Assembly: GCA_904419945.1 (NCBI GenBank)
Contig: CAJFTM010000012.1
Location: forward strand, 1-36,053
From: an uncultured Clostridia bacterium
GTDB taxonomy: Bacteria > Bacillota > Clostridia > Christensenellales > Borkfalkiaceae
Direction: 5' to 3'
DNA length: 36,053 bases
Under the pieces are notes generated by a model. That model had not been told where the DNA came from. It saw only the letters and a list, made by a program, of their open reading frames with translations, and searched no databases. Shown one piece after another: positions 16,335-25,811 of the stretch (the stretch's first letter is position 1; every line of letters starts with the position of its first letter). Both the position numbers and the translations under genes were made by a program.

Positions 16335-17556
16335 AAACGAGTTCTCCTTTTTTATAGACGCGGCGGACGAGATTCGCGCCCGTGCGGTATGGTAAAAATT
16401 CTTTTTGGGAGCAGGAATAGACGAGGAAATCTGCCTGTTTTCCCGCCTCGATGCTGCCGACACTGTCTTCACGGGCGCAGGCTGCCGCGCCGTTGACGGT
16501 GAGCGCCGTGAGCGTCTCCTCGATGCTCATGTGCATGTGGATGCAGCACAGCGCGACCGAAAGCGGCAAATCGTACGTACAGCAGCTGCCGGGATTGAAG
16601 TCGCTCCCCACGGCGAGCGCCGCGCCCCCGTCGATCAGCCTGCGGGCGGGAGCATACGGTTCCGCCAGACAAAACGCTGTGAGCGGCAGGACAGTGGCGA
16701 CTGTCTCCGACGCCGCGAGCGCGGCGATGTCCTCCTCCCTGACCCGCAGCAGGTGATCTGCCGAAACGGCGCCTGCGTGCACGGCCAGCCCCGCTCCGCC
16801 GAGCGGATACATTTCGTCCGCGTGCACTTTCAGCCGAAAGCCGAGGTCCGCCGCACGGCGCAGATACCGCTCGCTCTGCTCTATGGAAAAGACGCCCTTT
16901 TCGCAGAAGATATCGGCAAAGGCGGCGAGGCCGCTCTCCGCCGCGGCGGGAAGGCTCTCCGCGATACAATCATCGATGTAGCGGTCGGCATCCTCCCCGG
17001 CGGGCACGGCGTGCGCGCCCAAAAAAGTGGGGATGAGCTCAATGGGCTGCATCCGGTTCAACCGAGCGACCGCGCGCAGCTGTTTGAGTTCCGTTTGGGT
17101 ATCCAAACCGTAACCGCTCTTGACTTCGCATGTCGTGACGCCCATCGAGAGCATTTCGGAAAGATACGGGAGAGCGCTCTCGGCGAGCTCCTCTTCGCTC
17201 GCGGCGCGCGTCGCAGCGACCGTCGCCGCGATGCCGCCGCCCCCTTCCATGATGGACATATACGACTCGCCGCGCAGACGGCGGACAAATTCTGACGAGC
17301 GCTCGCCGCCGAACACGAGATGCGTGTGGCTGTCGACATACCCGGGCGTGACCAGCTTTCCGCCGCAGTCGACGGCGGGCAGGCCGGGAAATCTCCCTTC
17401 CAGCTCGCTCCGCTCCCCGACGGCGCGGATGATGCCGTCTTCGACGAGGAATGCGCCGTCACGGACGATGCCCGCATCCCCCATTGCGCGGCCGCGCTTT
17501 TTGCCGCCCGCGCACGTCACGAGTTCGGAAATGCCCTTGACGAGGTAACGGCTCAT
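16327..17556 (-). CDS. hutI: Imidazolonepropionase
   Basis: The 409-residue amidohydrolase opens the imidazolone ring to give N-formimino-L-glutamate. Metal-binding 'DSHTHLVFGG' is at about residues 75-84. Other conserved parts are 'FVRRLRGESYMSIMEGGGGI', 'VKSGYGLDTQTELK', 'LKVHADEM', 'SADHLL' and 'AVGSDFNPGS'. The ATG at 17556 overlaps the hutU stop (ATGA), with GGAGA about ten bases upstream. Length and motif order are normal for HutI. Confidence 0.96.
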   Translation of the reverse strand: MSRYLVKGISELVTCAGGKKRGRAMGDAGIVRDGAFLVEDGIIRAVGERSELEGRFPGLPAVDCGGKLVTPGYVDSHTHLVFGGERSSEFVRRLRGESYMSIMEGGGGIAATVAATRAASEEELAESALPYLSEMLSMGVTTCEVKSGYGLDTQTELKQLRAVARLNRMQPIELIPTFLGAHAVPAGEDADRYIDDCIAESLPAAAESGLAAFADIFCEKGVFSIEQSERYLRRAADLGFRLKVHADEMYPLGGAGLAVHAGAVSADHLLRVREEDIAALAASETVATVLPLTAFCLAEPYAPARRLIDGGAALAVGSDFNPGSCCTYDLPLSVALCCIHMHMSIEETLTALTVNGAAACAREDSVGSIEAGKQADFLVYSCSQKEFLPYRTGANLVRRVYKKGELVYG

Positions 17557-19547
17557 TTGAAAAATTTCTCCGTGAGGGCGTCGTCCGCGACGGCGGGGAC
17601 GGTGATGCAGTCGGTCGTCGTGCGGTTGTATTCCCGCGCAACTTCCATTGCGTGCTCGCAGCGCGCCCAGCTGCGGCGGGAGACGCCGATCATGGTATCC
17701 CAGACGATCGCCTTGCGGATGATCTCGTCCACCCGCTCGCTGCCGTCGAGCACCAATCCGAAGCCTCCGTTGATCGCCTTGCCGATGCCAACGCCGCCGC
17801 CGTTGTGCAGCGCGACGAGGCTCATGCCGCGCGCCGCGTTGCCGGCATAGCACTGTACGGCCATGTCGGCCGTCACATTGCTGCCGTCATAGATGTTGCT
17901 GGTCTCGCGGAAGGGCGAATCGGTGCCGCCCGTATCGTGGTGATCGCGTCCGAGCATGATCGGCCCGACTTCGCCGCTGCGCACCATTTCGTTGAATTTT
18001 AAGGCGATGTTGCGGCGGCCGTATGCGTCCTGGTACAGGATGCGGCACTTCGTCCCGACGACGAGGTTGTTCTTTTCCGCGTCGCGGATCCAGACGTAGT
18101 TGTCGCGGTCCTGTCCGCGGCGGTTGCGGTCGATGACCGACATCGCGGCGGCATCCGTCTTGTGCAGATCCTCCGCTTTGCCGGATAAGCAGCACCAACG
18201 GAAGGGGCCGTACCCGTAGTCAAAGAGAAGCGGGCCCATGATGTCCTCGACATAAGACGGGAAGATGAACCCGTCGCTCGTGTCGACGCCGTTTTTTGCG
18301 ATCTCCTTCGCGCCGGCATCAAAGACCGCCTTCATGAAGGAGTTTCCGTAATCAAAGAAATATGTCCCGCGCCCGACCAATGTGCGAATGAGCCGGAAGT
18401 GATGGACGAGCGTCTCGTTGACCATCCTGCAGAAACGAGGCTTATCTTCCGCCAACAGGCGGGTGCGCTCTGCAAAATCGATGCCCTGCGGACAGTAACC
18501 GCCGTCATACGGGACGTGGCAGCTGGTCTGATCGGACAGGAGATCGATATGGATACGGTTATTGACGGCATATTCGAGCAGATCGACGATGTTGCCGTAA
18601 TAGGCGATGGAGGTGCTCTCCCCTGCCGCACAGGCCGCCGCCGCGCGCGCAAACGCGTCCGCACAGTCGTCCGTCACCTGTTTGACCCAGCCCTGGCTGC
18701 GGCGGGTCTCGATGCGGGAGAAATCCACTTCCGCGATGATGCCGACCCCGCCGGCGATCTCGACCGCCTTGGGCTGCGCGCCGCTCATGCCGCCGAGGCC
18801 GGAGGTAACGAACAGTTTGCCGCGCAGGTCGCCGTCCTCGGGCACGCCGAGCACTTTGCGGCCCGCATTGAGGATCGTATTGAAGGTGCCGTGCACAATA
18901 CCCTGCGGCCCGATGTACATCCAGCCGCCCGCCGTCATTTGGCCGTAATTGGATACGCCCATCGCGGCGGCGCGCGCCCAGTCATCGGGATCGTCGAACA
19001 TGCCGACCATCAGGCCGTTGGTGATGATGACGCGCGGGGAAGTTTTGTGCGAAGCGAACAGCCCCATCGGATGGCCGCTCGCCATGACGAGCGTCTTGTC
19101 GTCGGTCAGTTCTTCGAGATAATGCTTGATCAGGCGATACTGCATCCAGTTCTGGCACACCTGGCCCGTTTCGCCGTATGTGACCAGCTCGTACGGGTAC
19201 AGCGCGACGTCGCGGTCGAGATTGTTGTCGATCATGACCTGAAAGGCTTTTCCTTCCAAACAGTTGCCCTTATACTCGTCGATGGGCTTGCCGTAAATGC
19301 GCCCCTTGGGCATAAAGCGGTAGCCGTAGATGCGGCCGCGCGCTTCCAGCTCCTCCACGAACTCGGGTGCGAGCTGTTCATGCCATTCTTTGGGGATATA
19401 GCGCAGGGCGTTTTTGAGGGCGAGCCTCTTCTGCGCGGCGCTCAGCTGCGCCGTGCGGCGGGGCGCCCTGCGGACACTCGGGTCAAATGTCGGATATTCC
19501 GGTAATTTTCCGTCTTCACTCAGACAATATTTCAAATCCGATTCCAT
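17553..19547 (-). CDS. hutU: Urocanate hydratase
   Basis: The 664-residue enzyme converts urocanate to 4-imidazolone-5-propionate using tightly bound NAD. Characteristic stretches include 'NNLDRDVALYPYELVTYGET', 'VMASGHPMGLF', 'GGWMYIGPQGIVHGTFNT', 'FVTSGLGGMSGAQPKAVEI', 'FDYGNSFMKAVFDAGAKE' and 'DHHDTGGTDSPFRET'. At 664 residues it matches the longer urocanase subfamily of some anaerobes rather than the ~550-residue enzymes. The ATG at 19547 has GGAG eight bases upstream; an in-frame TTG at 19553 is an alternative. It follows hutH directly. Confidence 0.96.
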   Translation of the reverse strand: MESDLKYCLSEDGKLPEYPTFDPSVRRAPRRTAQLSAAQKRLALKNALRYIPKEWHEQLAPEFVEELEARGRIYGYRFMPKGRIYGKPIDEYKGNCLEGKAFQVMIDNNLDRDVALYPYELVTYGETGQVCQNWMQYRLIKHYLEELTDDKTLVMASGHPMGLFASHKTSPRVIITNGLMVGMFDDPDDWARAAAMGVSNYGQMTAGGWMYIGPQGIVHGTFNTILNAGRKVLGVPEDGDLRGKLFVTSGLGGMSGAQPKAVEIAGGVGIIAEVDFSRIETRRSQGWVKQVTDDCADAFARAAAACAAGESTSIAYYGNIVDLLEYAVNNRIHIDLLSDQTSCHVPYDGGYCPQGIDFAERTRLLAEDKPRFCRMVNETLVHHFRLIRTLVGRGTYFFDYGNSFMKAVFDAGAKEIAKNGVDTSDGFIFPSYVEDIMGPLLFDYGYGPFRWCCLSGKAEDLHKTDAAAMSVIDRNRRGQDRDNYVWIRDAEKNNLVVGTKCRILYQDAYGRRNIALKFNEMVRSGEVGPIMLGRDHHDTGGTDSPFRETSNIYDGSNVTADMAVQCYAGNAARGMSLVALHNGGGVGIGKAINGGFGLVLDGSERVDEIIRKAIVWDTMIGVSRRSWARCEHAMEVAREYNRTTTDCITVPAVADDALTEKFFK

Positions 19548-19549
19548 AA

Positions 19550-21079
19550 TCAAAACTCCATAGGGCCGGCCGCCTTTTCTACCGCGGCGACGAGGGATCC
19601 GTCTACGATGAGAGCCTCCGAGAGGTTGATGTCATCATAGAGCGGTCTGTCCTCCGTGAGGTACGGGATCTTGGCGCGCACGCAGTCGTATGCGGCGCGG
19701 GTGCCGACGCCCATGCCCTTATCCCCTCGCAGATCGATCGCCTGGCAGGCACACATCAGCTCGATGGCAAGAACGCGGCGGGCATTGCCGAGGATCTCGC
19801 GCGCTTTGCGCGCCGCAATGGTGCCCATGGACACGTGATCCTCCTGATTGGCGCTGGAAGGGATCGAATCGACACTGGCGGGATGCGCGAGCACCTTGTT
19901 TTCGGAGACGAGCGCCGCCGCCGTGTACTGCACGATCATAAAGCCGCTGTTGACGCCTCCCTTTTCCACGAGGAAGGAGGGAAGGCCGGACAGGGATGAA
20001 TTGACCATTCGCTCGATGCGGCGCTCCGCGACGTCTGCGATCTCCGCGAGAGCAATGCCGAGGAAGTCAAAGGCGAGCGCTACGGGCTGGCCGTGAAAGT
20101 TCCCGCCGGAGATGGCCTCGGCTGTATCCGAAAAGACGATGGGATTATCGGTGACCGAATTGATCTCGATATCCACCTTCTGCCTGACATAATTGACGGC
20201 ATCCTTGCTGGCGCCGTGCACCTGCGGAGTACAGCGCAGCGAATAGGCGTCCTGCACGCGTACCTCGCCCTGCCGCGTCACGTTCTTGCTCCCTGCAAGG
20301 AGCGCGGAGACGATGCGGGCGGAATCGACCTGCCCCTTATGCGGGCGGATGGCATGCATGCGCGCCTGCAACGCATCGACGATGCCGTTCTGCGCTTCAA
20401 AGCTCATCGCCGCAGCGATATCCGCCACTTTGAGAAGTTCGAGCGCATCATAGACCGTCAGCGCGCCGACTGCCGTCATGAACTGGGTGCCGTTGATGAG
20501 GGCAAGCCCCTCCTTCTGCGTGAGTTCGAGAGTAGATATGCCGGCTGCACGCATTGCCTCTGCCCCGCTCATCACCTCGCCGCGGTATGTCGCCTTGCCA
20601 AGGCCGAGCAGCGGCAGAACCATGTGCGCGAGTGGGACGAGGTCGCCGCTGGCGCCCAACGAGCCCTTTTCGGGGACGAGCGGCGTCACGCCGCGGTTGA
20701 GCATTTCGACGAGGGCCTGCACCGTTTCGAGGCGGATGCCCGAATAGCCGTATGTAAAATTATTGACGCGCAGCAGCATGGCTGCCCGGACGACATCGGG
20801 CGAAAAAAAATCGCCCGCGCCGACCGCGTGCGATACGATCAGATTTTTTTGAAGAGCGTTCGTGTACTCCCTTTCGATGAAAGTCTCGCTGAACATCCCG
20901 AAGCCAGTGGTCACACCATAGACGACTTTTTCGCCGTCGACCAGCTTATCGACAACTTTACGCGAACGTATGATATTCTGTTCTGCTTTTAAGGAGAGTG
21001 AAACGGTCGCGCCCTGCCTCGCTACATTTACGATCTGCTGCAATGTGATCTCGTTTCCGGTAAGCACGATCTCGTTCAC
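19550..21079 (-). CDS. hutH: Histidine ammonia-lyase
   Basis: The 509-residue enzyme deaminates L-histidine to urocanate. The Ala-Ser-Gly triad that forms the MIO cofactor is intact ('GSLGASGDLVPLAH', residues 143-145). 'YGVTTGFG' near residue 54, 'NFHGQPVALAFDFLGIAL' and 'SIPSSANQEDHVSMG' are further family marks. I chose the GTG at 21079 because GGAGG (21086-21090) lies six bases upstream; the in-frame TTG at 21085 abuts the Shine-Dalgarno. It is the first gene of the hut run, with a promoter about 90 bases upstream. Confidence 0.96.
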   Translation of the reverse strand: MNEIVLTGNEITLQQIVNVARQGATVSLSLKAEQNIIRSRKVVDKLVDGEKVVYGVTTGFGMFSETFIEREYTNALQKNLIVSHAVGAGDFFSPDVVRAAMLLRVNNFTYGYSGIRLETVQALVEMLNRGVTPLVPEKGSLGASGDLVPLAHMVLPLLGLGKATYRGEVMSGAEAMRAAGISTLELTQKEGLALINGTQFMTAVGALTVYDALELLKVADIAAAMSFEAQNGIVDALQARMHAIRPHKGQVDSARIVSALLAGSKNVTRQGEVRVQDAYSLRCTPQVHGASKDAVNYVRQKVDIEINSVTDNPIVFSDTAEAISGGNFHGQPVALAFDFLGIALAEIADVAERRIERMVNSSLSGLPSFLVEKGGVNSGFMIVQYTAAALVSENKVLAHPASVDSIPSSANQEDHVSMGTIAARKAREILGNARRVLAIELMCACQAIDLRGDKGMGVGTRAAYDCVRAKIPYLTEDRPLYDDINLSEALIVDGSLVAAVEKAAGPMEF

Positions 21080-21167
21080 GGTCAACCTCCTCTTTTTTGA
21101 TTTTACTTTTTCATACGAGCCCGTCCCTTAGACCGCCGCTGCGATCGAACAAGCTGTATTAAGTTAT

Positions 21168-21196
21168 ATTTTATCACAGAATCGTCAAATTGTAAA
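21168..21196 (-). promoter_or_regulatory. Promoter of the hut operon
   Basis: On the minus strand TTTACA (21191-21196) is followed by a 17-bp spacer and TAAAAT (21168-21173), pointing at hutH with a leader of about 80 bases. The stretch 21197-21290 upstream is AT-rich and could bind a regulator; no clear operator dyad stands out. Confidence 0.65.
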
Positions 21197-21197
21197 T

Positions 21198-21548
21198 ACC
21201 CTTTCGACAAATTTCTGCAAAAATTGATAATAAAATTTTGAAAGTTAACATTTTGCCCTACTTATAGCCCTTTTTTATGGACTTACGCCCGCAAATGCCC
21301 CGCCTGCAAGCAGATGATACCCTTTTGCACGGCCGTCGCAATTTTGTCATATCGCGGAAGCCGACACAAATTTTGAAAAGCGCATTGACAATCGCCCGCT
21401 TCCGCGCTGCACTGAGTCCAATTTTATCCCTTTCGGGCGGTGCGAAATTCCTCCCCGACTGTCCTACCGTTGTTCCCTTCTCTTCTGCTGTTTTTTGTTC
21501 ATCGGCAAAGCCTGTTTTGAATCCGCAGGTTTTGGCTTACAACGAAGG
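21198..21548. other. Gene-free interval between pyrR and the hut promoter
   Basis: I see no convincing gene in this stretch of about 350 bases. The left part is AT-rich. The right part has no ribosome site tied to a good reading frame. A plus-strand reading frame through here continues antisense into pyrR and looks like a shadow. A strong hairpin with its T run on the plus strand closes the interval at 21549-21582, which leaves room for an unannotated plus-strand RNA. Confidence 0.5.
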
Positions 21549-21582
21549 GGCCCCGCCGTATGGTATACGGCGGGGCCTTTTT
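21549..21582 (+). terminator. Very strong hairpin just beyond pyrR
   Basis: A 13-bp perfect stem (21549-21561 with 21565-21577, GGCCCCGCCGTAT/ATACGGCGGGGCC, 3-base loop) is followed by TTTTT on the plus strand. On the minus strand the trailing sequence is CCCCTTCG, a poor U run. It is 13 bases past the pyrR stop and may end both directions. Confidence 0.75.
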
Positions 21583-21594
21583 GATTCCCGAAAT

Positions 21595-22131
21595 TTATTC
21601 TTTATCGTAAATGAGGACGGCATCCTCCCCGTCGTCCTCCACAAAGCGGACGGCGATCCCCTCCCGGCGGGAGGTGGGCACATTCTTGCCCGTATAATCG
21701 GGTTTGAAAGGAAGTTCGCGGTGGCCGCGGTCGACGAGCGCCGCAAAGCGGATGCGCGCGGGGCGGCCGAGCGCCATCACTTCGGAGAGGGCGGCGCGCA
21801 CCGTGCGGCCGGTATAGATGACGTCGTCGCACAGGACGACCGTCTTCCCGTCCACGGCAAAATTCACCTCGCTGCCCGCAAAACAGACTTCGGATGCGAG
21901 GTCCTCGAGATCATCGCGGTACAGAGTAATGTCGAACACGCCCAGCGGAAGATCGGTGCCCTCGACGGCGTCAATGCACGCTTTCAGGCGCTTGGCGACG
22001 GTGACGCCGCGGGTACGGATACCGATCAGCACGAGATCCTCCGCGCCGTCCTGCTCGACGATCTGGTGCGCCATGCGGCGGAAAGTATTGCGCATATCCT
22101 CCGCGTCCATCAGTTGTCCTTTGATCTTCAT
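21595..22131 (-). CDS. pyrR: PyrR bifunctional regulator / uracil phosphoribosyltransferase
   Basis: The 178-residue protein matches PyrR in length. The PRPP-binding loop is 'VVLCDDVIYTGRTVRAALSE', with 'LVLIGIRTRGVTVAKRL' in the N-terminal half and 'FAALVDRGHRELPFKPDYTG' further on. PyrR binds pyr mRNA leaders in response to UMP and has weak UPRTase activity. No pyrimidine biosynthesis genes are in this window, so its usual attenuation targets must lie elsewhere. Its ATG overlaps the preceding pseudouridine synthase stop (ATGA). Confidence 0.95.
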   Translation of the reverse strand: MKIKGQLMDAEDMRNTFRRMAHQIVEQDGAEDLVLIGIRTRGVTVAKRLKACIDAVEGTDLPLGVFDITLYRDDLEDLASEVCFAGSEVNFAVDGKTVVLCDDVIYTGRTVRAALSEVMALGRPARIRFAALVDRGHRELPFKPDYTGKNVPTSRREGIAVRFVEDDGEDAVLIYDKE

Positions 22132-23084
22132 GCCTTTTCTCCTCCGTCCCCCGCCCTGCCGCGCAATGCGTCGAGCACTTTGCGGAAATACGCGGGAAGG
22201 GGCGCTTCAAACGTCATGCGCTCTCCCGTGCGCGGATGGGTGAGCGTCAGGCGAAACGCATGCAGAAGCTGCCCGTTTAAGTTGAATTTTTGCTTTTTGC
22301 TGCCGTAAACGGGATCGCCGGTAACGGGATGCCCGAGGTATTTGCAGTGTACGCGGATCTGATGGGTGCGGCCCGTCTCTAAAACAAAGTGTACGAGCGT
22401 GTAGCCCTGCGGAAAGCGCTCGACAACGTCGTAGTTGGTCGCGGCGTATTTACCCTTGCCCGCCGGCACGACGGCCATCTTGAGGCGGTCGGCCGGATGA
22501 CGGCCGATGTATGTCTCCACGCGGCCGCTGTCCTGCCCGAAGATGCCGTCGCACAGGGCGAGATACTCGCGGGCGCACGTCTTGTCGGCAATCTGTGCGG
22601 ACAGAGAGAGGTGCGCCGCATCGTTTTTGGCGACGACGAGCAGACCGGACGTGTCCTTGTCGATGCGGTGAACGATGCCGGGGCGCACGACCCCGTTGAT
22701 GGAGCTGAGGCTGTTGAGCCGATACAGGAGCGCATTGACGAGGGTGCCGGACAGGTTGCCGCTGCCCGCGTGCACCGTCAGCCCCTGCGGCTTATTGATG
22801 ACGGCGATATCCTCGTCCTCATATACGATATCGATGGGGATATCCTGCGGCGTAAGATCGAGCGCGCGCGGCGGCGGAACATCGGCAACGACGACGTCGC
22901 CCGCAGCGACGGGACGGGAGGCCTTGGCAGGGACGCCGCCCAACGTGACCAGCCCGCCGTCGATCAGCTTTTTGGCGGCAGAACGGGTGATGCCGAGCCG
23001 TTCGGACAAAAACACATCCAGGCGCGGACAACCGGACTCGGCTCGCAGCTCGCTCCTCCCTTCAGTCACGGTCGTCTCCGCCAT
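22128..23084 (-). CDS. RluA/RluD-family RNA pseudouridine synthase
   Basis: The 318-residue protein combines an N-terminal S4 RNA-binding domain (about residues 18-75; 'RLDVFLSERLGITRSAAKKL') with a pseudouridine synthase domain. The catalytic aspartate is in 'HRIDKDTSGLLVVAKN'; 'KPQGLTVHAGSG' and 'ETGRTHQIRVHCKYLGHPV' are other family motifs. It isomerises uridines in rRNA or tRNA; the exact target cannot be read from sequence. The ATG at 23084 has GGGAG six bases upstream and overlaps lspA by 23 bases, a common lspA-rluD arrangement in Firmicutes. Confidence 0.93.
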   Translation of the reverse strand: MAETTVTEGRSELRAESGCPRLDVFLSERLGITRSAAKKLIDGGLVTLGGVPAKASRPVAAGDVVVADVPPPRALDLTPQDIPIDIVYEDEDIAVINKPQGLTVHAGSGNLSGTLVNALLYRLNSLSSINGVVRPGIVHRIDKDTSGLLVVAKNDAAHLSLSAQIADKTCAREYLALCDGIFGQDSGRVETYIGRHPADRLKMAVVPAGKGKYAATNYDVVERFPQGYTLVHFVLETGRTHQIRVHCKYLGHPVTGDPVYGSKKQKFNLNGQLLHAFRLTLTHPRTGERMTFEAPLPAYFRKVLDALRGRAGDGGEKA

Positions 23085-23751
23085 CCGCGTCTCCCGGCTG
23101 CGGAGGCAGCTTATGGGAAATCTGATCGGATCCGTCTGTTTTGCCAGGCTCTTCGGGCGGGAAATAGGGCTCCTCGTGCAATTCGCCCTTTTGTTCCGGC
23201 ATATGCAGCCCTTTGCCCTGCAGTTCTTCGACTGCCTCCTCGACCTCTTCTTCCTCTTCCTTCTTGTTCTTGCGGAAGACCGCATCCTGATCGACGAAGA
23301 GGAGGGCGACGATGAACAGGATGGCGCCGACGGTGATCTCGAGGTCGGCGACGTTATTGCTGAAGCGGGTAAACCCGAAATCCATGAAAATAAAATCGCG
23401 CACGGAGCCGATGGCGATGCGGTCGATGAGGTTGCCCACGGCCCCCGCAAAAATGACTACCAGCGACCAGCGCAGAAAGCGGCGATCTCTGGGCAGTTTC
23501 CACAGGAAAAAAAGGATGACCGCCGCAGCGATGCAGGTAATGATGATGACGACCAACTGCGTCGCCTCCCCCGTCTCGTCGCCGGGGATCTTCCAGCTGA
23601 ACGAGATCCCGTCGTTGTAGACGTTGTTGATGCCAAAAATGCGGCCCAGCCAATAGGTGGCCTCCATGCCGCCGTCATACAATGCAAAGGCAAGCGCCTT
23701 GCTCAGCTGGTCGGCAAAGATCAGCGCAAGGCATACAAGTGCGTAAACCAT
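23062..23751 (-). CDS. lspA: Lipoprotein signal peptidase (signal peptidase II) with long acidic tail
   Basis: The 229-residue aspartic protease cleaves lipoprotein signal peptides in the membrane. The catalytic aspartates are in 'GNLIDR' (Asp110) and 'NNVADLEITVG' (Asp136), and four transmembrane helices are visible. A cytoplasmic extension of about 75 residues from position 155 is dominated by Glu, Asp, Lys and Pro. Typical LspA is about 150-165 residues, so this tail is unusual. It is in the same operon as lgt, the preceding enzyme of lipoprotein maturation. Confidence 0.95.
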   Translation of the reverse strand: MVYALVCLALIFADQLSKALAFALYDGGMEATYWLGRIFGINNVYNDGISFSWKIPGDETGEATQLVVIIITCIAAAVILFFLWKLPRDRRFLRWSLVVIFAGAVGNLIDRIAIGSVRDFIFMDFGFTRFSNNVADLEITVGAILFIVALLFVDQDAVFRKNKKEEEEEVEEAVEELQGKGLHMPEQKGELHEEPYFPPEEPGKTDGSDQISHKLPPQPGDADGGDDRD

Positions 23752-23752
23752 A

Positions 23753-24379
23753 TTACCTCTTTTCGGAAGGATCGTTCGTTTTCTTTGCCGAAGACTCGCC
23801 CGTTTTCGGTTCGTCGTCCATCAGGCCGAGACTGCGGCACAGCTTTTCCAGATCGAGCTCACCCTTCGGATTGAGGACGTCGTCGAGATTGAAGCCGGTC
23901 GCTTCCTCCCCTTCCACATACTTTTCGATGACGGCCTTCGGATCGAATGTTTCGACGGGAGGCGGGACGGATACATCCTCCTCTTCCTGCGGGGCAAAGG
24001 CGCGCGAACGCCCGAGCAGCGCCGAAAGATTTTCCGCGAATACAGCATATTTGCGGGTATCCGCGCCCGGGTACAGCTCTTCCATCTGTGCGGCGAGCCG
24101 CTTCCACTTATCCGCAAAAAGGCGGAGCGTCTTCCACTCCGTTTCGGCAGACATACGGTAAAAAGCCTTGATCTCTTCCCCCTTCTCCTCGGCGGCGACG
24201 ATGGCGCGGCTGACCTTGCTCTCCTTATTTTTATATTCGGCAAGGCTGGCGCGCAAACTGCGGTTTTCGCCCACCAGCCCCTCCAGCCGATAATTGAGCT
24301 GGCGGATCTTGATATCGTATGCCTCACGCAGGCCGGCGATAAGTTTTTCCACTTCCTGTTGGGTGAATTTTTTAGCCAT
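23753..24379 (-). CDS. Coiled-coil protein, possibly DivIVA-like
   Basis: The 208-residue soluble protein is predicted mostly helical. A heptad-rich region ('LIAGLREAYDIKIRQLNYRL', 'GENRSLRASLAEYKNKESK') covers roughly residues 10-75. A second helical part ('AETEWKTLRLFADKWKRLAA') follows, then an acidic proline-containing tail. The N-terminus, with 'FTQQEVEKLIAGL', and the layout resemble small DivIVA/GpsB-like scaffolds, but key residues cannot be confirmed. The start overlaps the pncB end by eight bases. Family uncertain. Confidence 0.6.
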   Translation of the reverse strand: MAKKFTQQEVEKLIAGLREAYDIKIRQLNYRLEGLVGENRSLRASLAEYKNKESKVSRAIVAAEEKGEEIKAFYRMSAETEWKTLRLFADKWKRLAAQMEELYPGADTRKYAVFAENLSALLGRSRAFAPQEEEDVSVPPPVETFDPKAVIEKYVEGEEATGFNLDDVLNPKGELDLEKLCRSLGLMDDEPKTGESSAKKTNDPSEKR

Positions 24380-25811
24380 TGCTCCGGATCTCCGAAATCA
24401 ATTTATTTTTAATATCGAACAGCTTCTGCGACAGGTCGACTTTGTACACATGCGGATTATCCGGACGCTTGTACTCGTCCCAGAAGCTCTCCTTTTCCTG
24501 TTCGGCATACGTACAGATCTCCGCGAGCGAAGGGAGCGGACGGACGAGCTCGCCCCCGCGCAGGATCTGCTGCGTGAGCGGCCGCACGCGGTAATCGGTA
24601 AAGGTCGTGCGCTTCCACGTCTCTTTCGGGTGGAAGATGGTGAGCGGCTCGCTCTCGTCGATGACTTCCCCCCGCACGACGATGAGATCCGCCTCCGCCT
24701 TGCCGCTCTTTTTATCATAGATGCGGTACACATCCTTAAAGGCGGGATTGGTGATCTTGTCGGAATTGTCGGAGAGCTTGATCTTGGGGATCTCGCCCCC
24801 CTCTGCCGGATACAGGGCGGAGAGCTTGTACACGCCGCCGAGGGCAGGCATATCCGCGCTGGTGATCAGCTTGGTGCCGACCCCCCACAGGTCGATCTTG
24901 GCCCCCTGATTTTTGAGGGAGTTGATCAGATATTCGTCCAGATCGCCGGAGGCGCAGATGATCGCGTTCGGGTATCCGGCGTCGTCGAGCAGCTCGCGGG
25001 CGCGCTTGGACAGGTAAGCGAGGTCGCCGCTGTCGAGACGGATACCCTTGGGCTCGTGCCCCGCCGCGCGCAGCTCGTCAAACACGCGAATGGCATTGGG
25101 AACGCCGCTGCGCAACGTGTCGTATGTATCGACGAGCAGCAGACAGGCATCCGGGAACAAGCGCGCATAAGCGCGGAACGCCTCGTATTCGGACGGAAAA
25201 TTCATCACCCAACTGTGAGCATGCGTCCCCGCGACGGGGATCCCGAACATTTTTCCGGCGATCACGTTCGAAGTGGAACGGCAACCGCCGATGACGGATG
25301 CGCGCGCTCCGTATATGCCCGCATCCGGCCCCTGCGCGCGGCGCAGGCCGAACTCCATCACCGTGTCGCCCCTTGCCGCATACGCCACTTTTGCCGATTT
25401 GGAGGCAATGAGGGTTTGATGGTTGACCATATTCAGAAGGGCGGTTTCCACAAACTGCGCCTCGAGGATGGGCGCGCGGACAGTGATGATCGGCTCTTCG
25501 GGGAAGACGACGGTGCCCTCCGGCACGGCATACAGATCGCCCGTAAAGCGGAATGTACGCAGATATTCCAAAAACTCCTCGTCAAAGAGGCCGAGCGAAC
25601 GGAGATATTGGATATCATCCGCCTCAAAATGAATATTGCGGATATAGTCGACCGCCTGTTCGAGCCCCGCCGCGACCGAATAGGTAATGACGTTGTTGCG
25701 GCGGAAAAAGAGATCAAAGACGGCGATATCCCGCTGCTTGCCGTTGCGAAGATAGCCGTTCATCATCGTGAGCTGGTAAAGATCGGTCAAGAGAGTCAGA
25801 TTGCGCTCCAT
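24372..25811 (-). CDS. pncB: Nicotinate phosphoribosyltransferase
   Basis: The 479-residue enzyme makes nicotinate mononucleotide from nicotinate and PRPP (NAD salvage). Motifs: '[15 protein letters not shown]' at the N-terminus, '[18 protein letters not shown]' containing the catalytic histidine region, '[19 protein letters not shown]' and '[20 protein letters not shown]'. Length fits the longer bacterial type. The ATG abuts the lgt stop with no gap, and a GAGGAG within the lgt end serves as its ribosome site. Confidence 0.96.
   Translation of the reverse strand: MERNLTLLTDLYQLTMMNGYLRNGKQRDIAVFDLFFRRNNVITYSVAAGLEQAVDYIRNIHFEADDIQYLRSLGLFDEEFLEYLRTFRFTGDLYAVPEGTVVFPEEPIITVRAPILEAQFVETALLNMVNHQTLIASKSAKVAYAARGDTVMEFGLRRAQGPDAGIYGARASVIGGCRSTSNVIAGKMFGIPVAGTHAHSWVMNFPSEYEAFRAYARLFPDACLLLVDTYDTLRSGVPNAIRVFDELRAAGHEPKGIRLDSGDLAYLSKRARELLDDAGYPNAIICASGDLDEYLINSLKNQGAKIDLWGVGTKLITSADMPALGGVYKLSALYPAEGGEIPKIKLSDNSDKITNPAFKDVYRIYDKKSGKAEADLIVVRGEVIDESEPLTIFHPKETWKRTTFTDYRVRPLTQQILRGGELVRPLPSLAEICTYAEQEKESFWDEYKRPDNPHVYKVDLSQKLFDIKNKLISEIRSNG

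Noticed and set aside
21420-21470. FMN riboswitch-like stretch (GGTGCGAAATTCC)
   Set aside because: It recalls part of the RFN consensus but the other conserved arms are missing and no flavin gene follows.
21277-22308. 343-codon plus-strand frame across the interval and pyrR
   Set aside because: No ribosome site, antisense to pyrR, interrupted in logic by the strong hairpin at 21549-21582.
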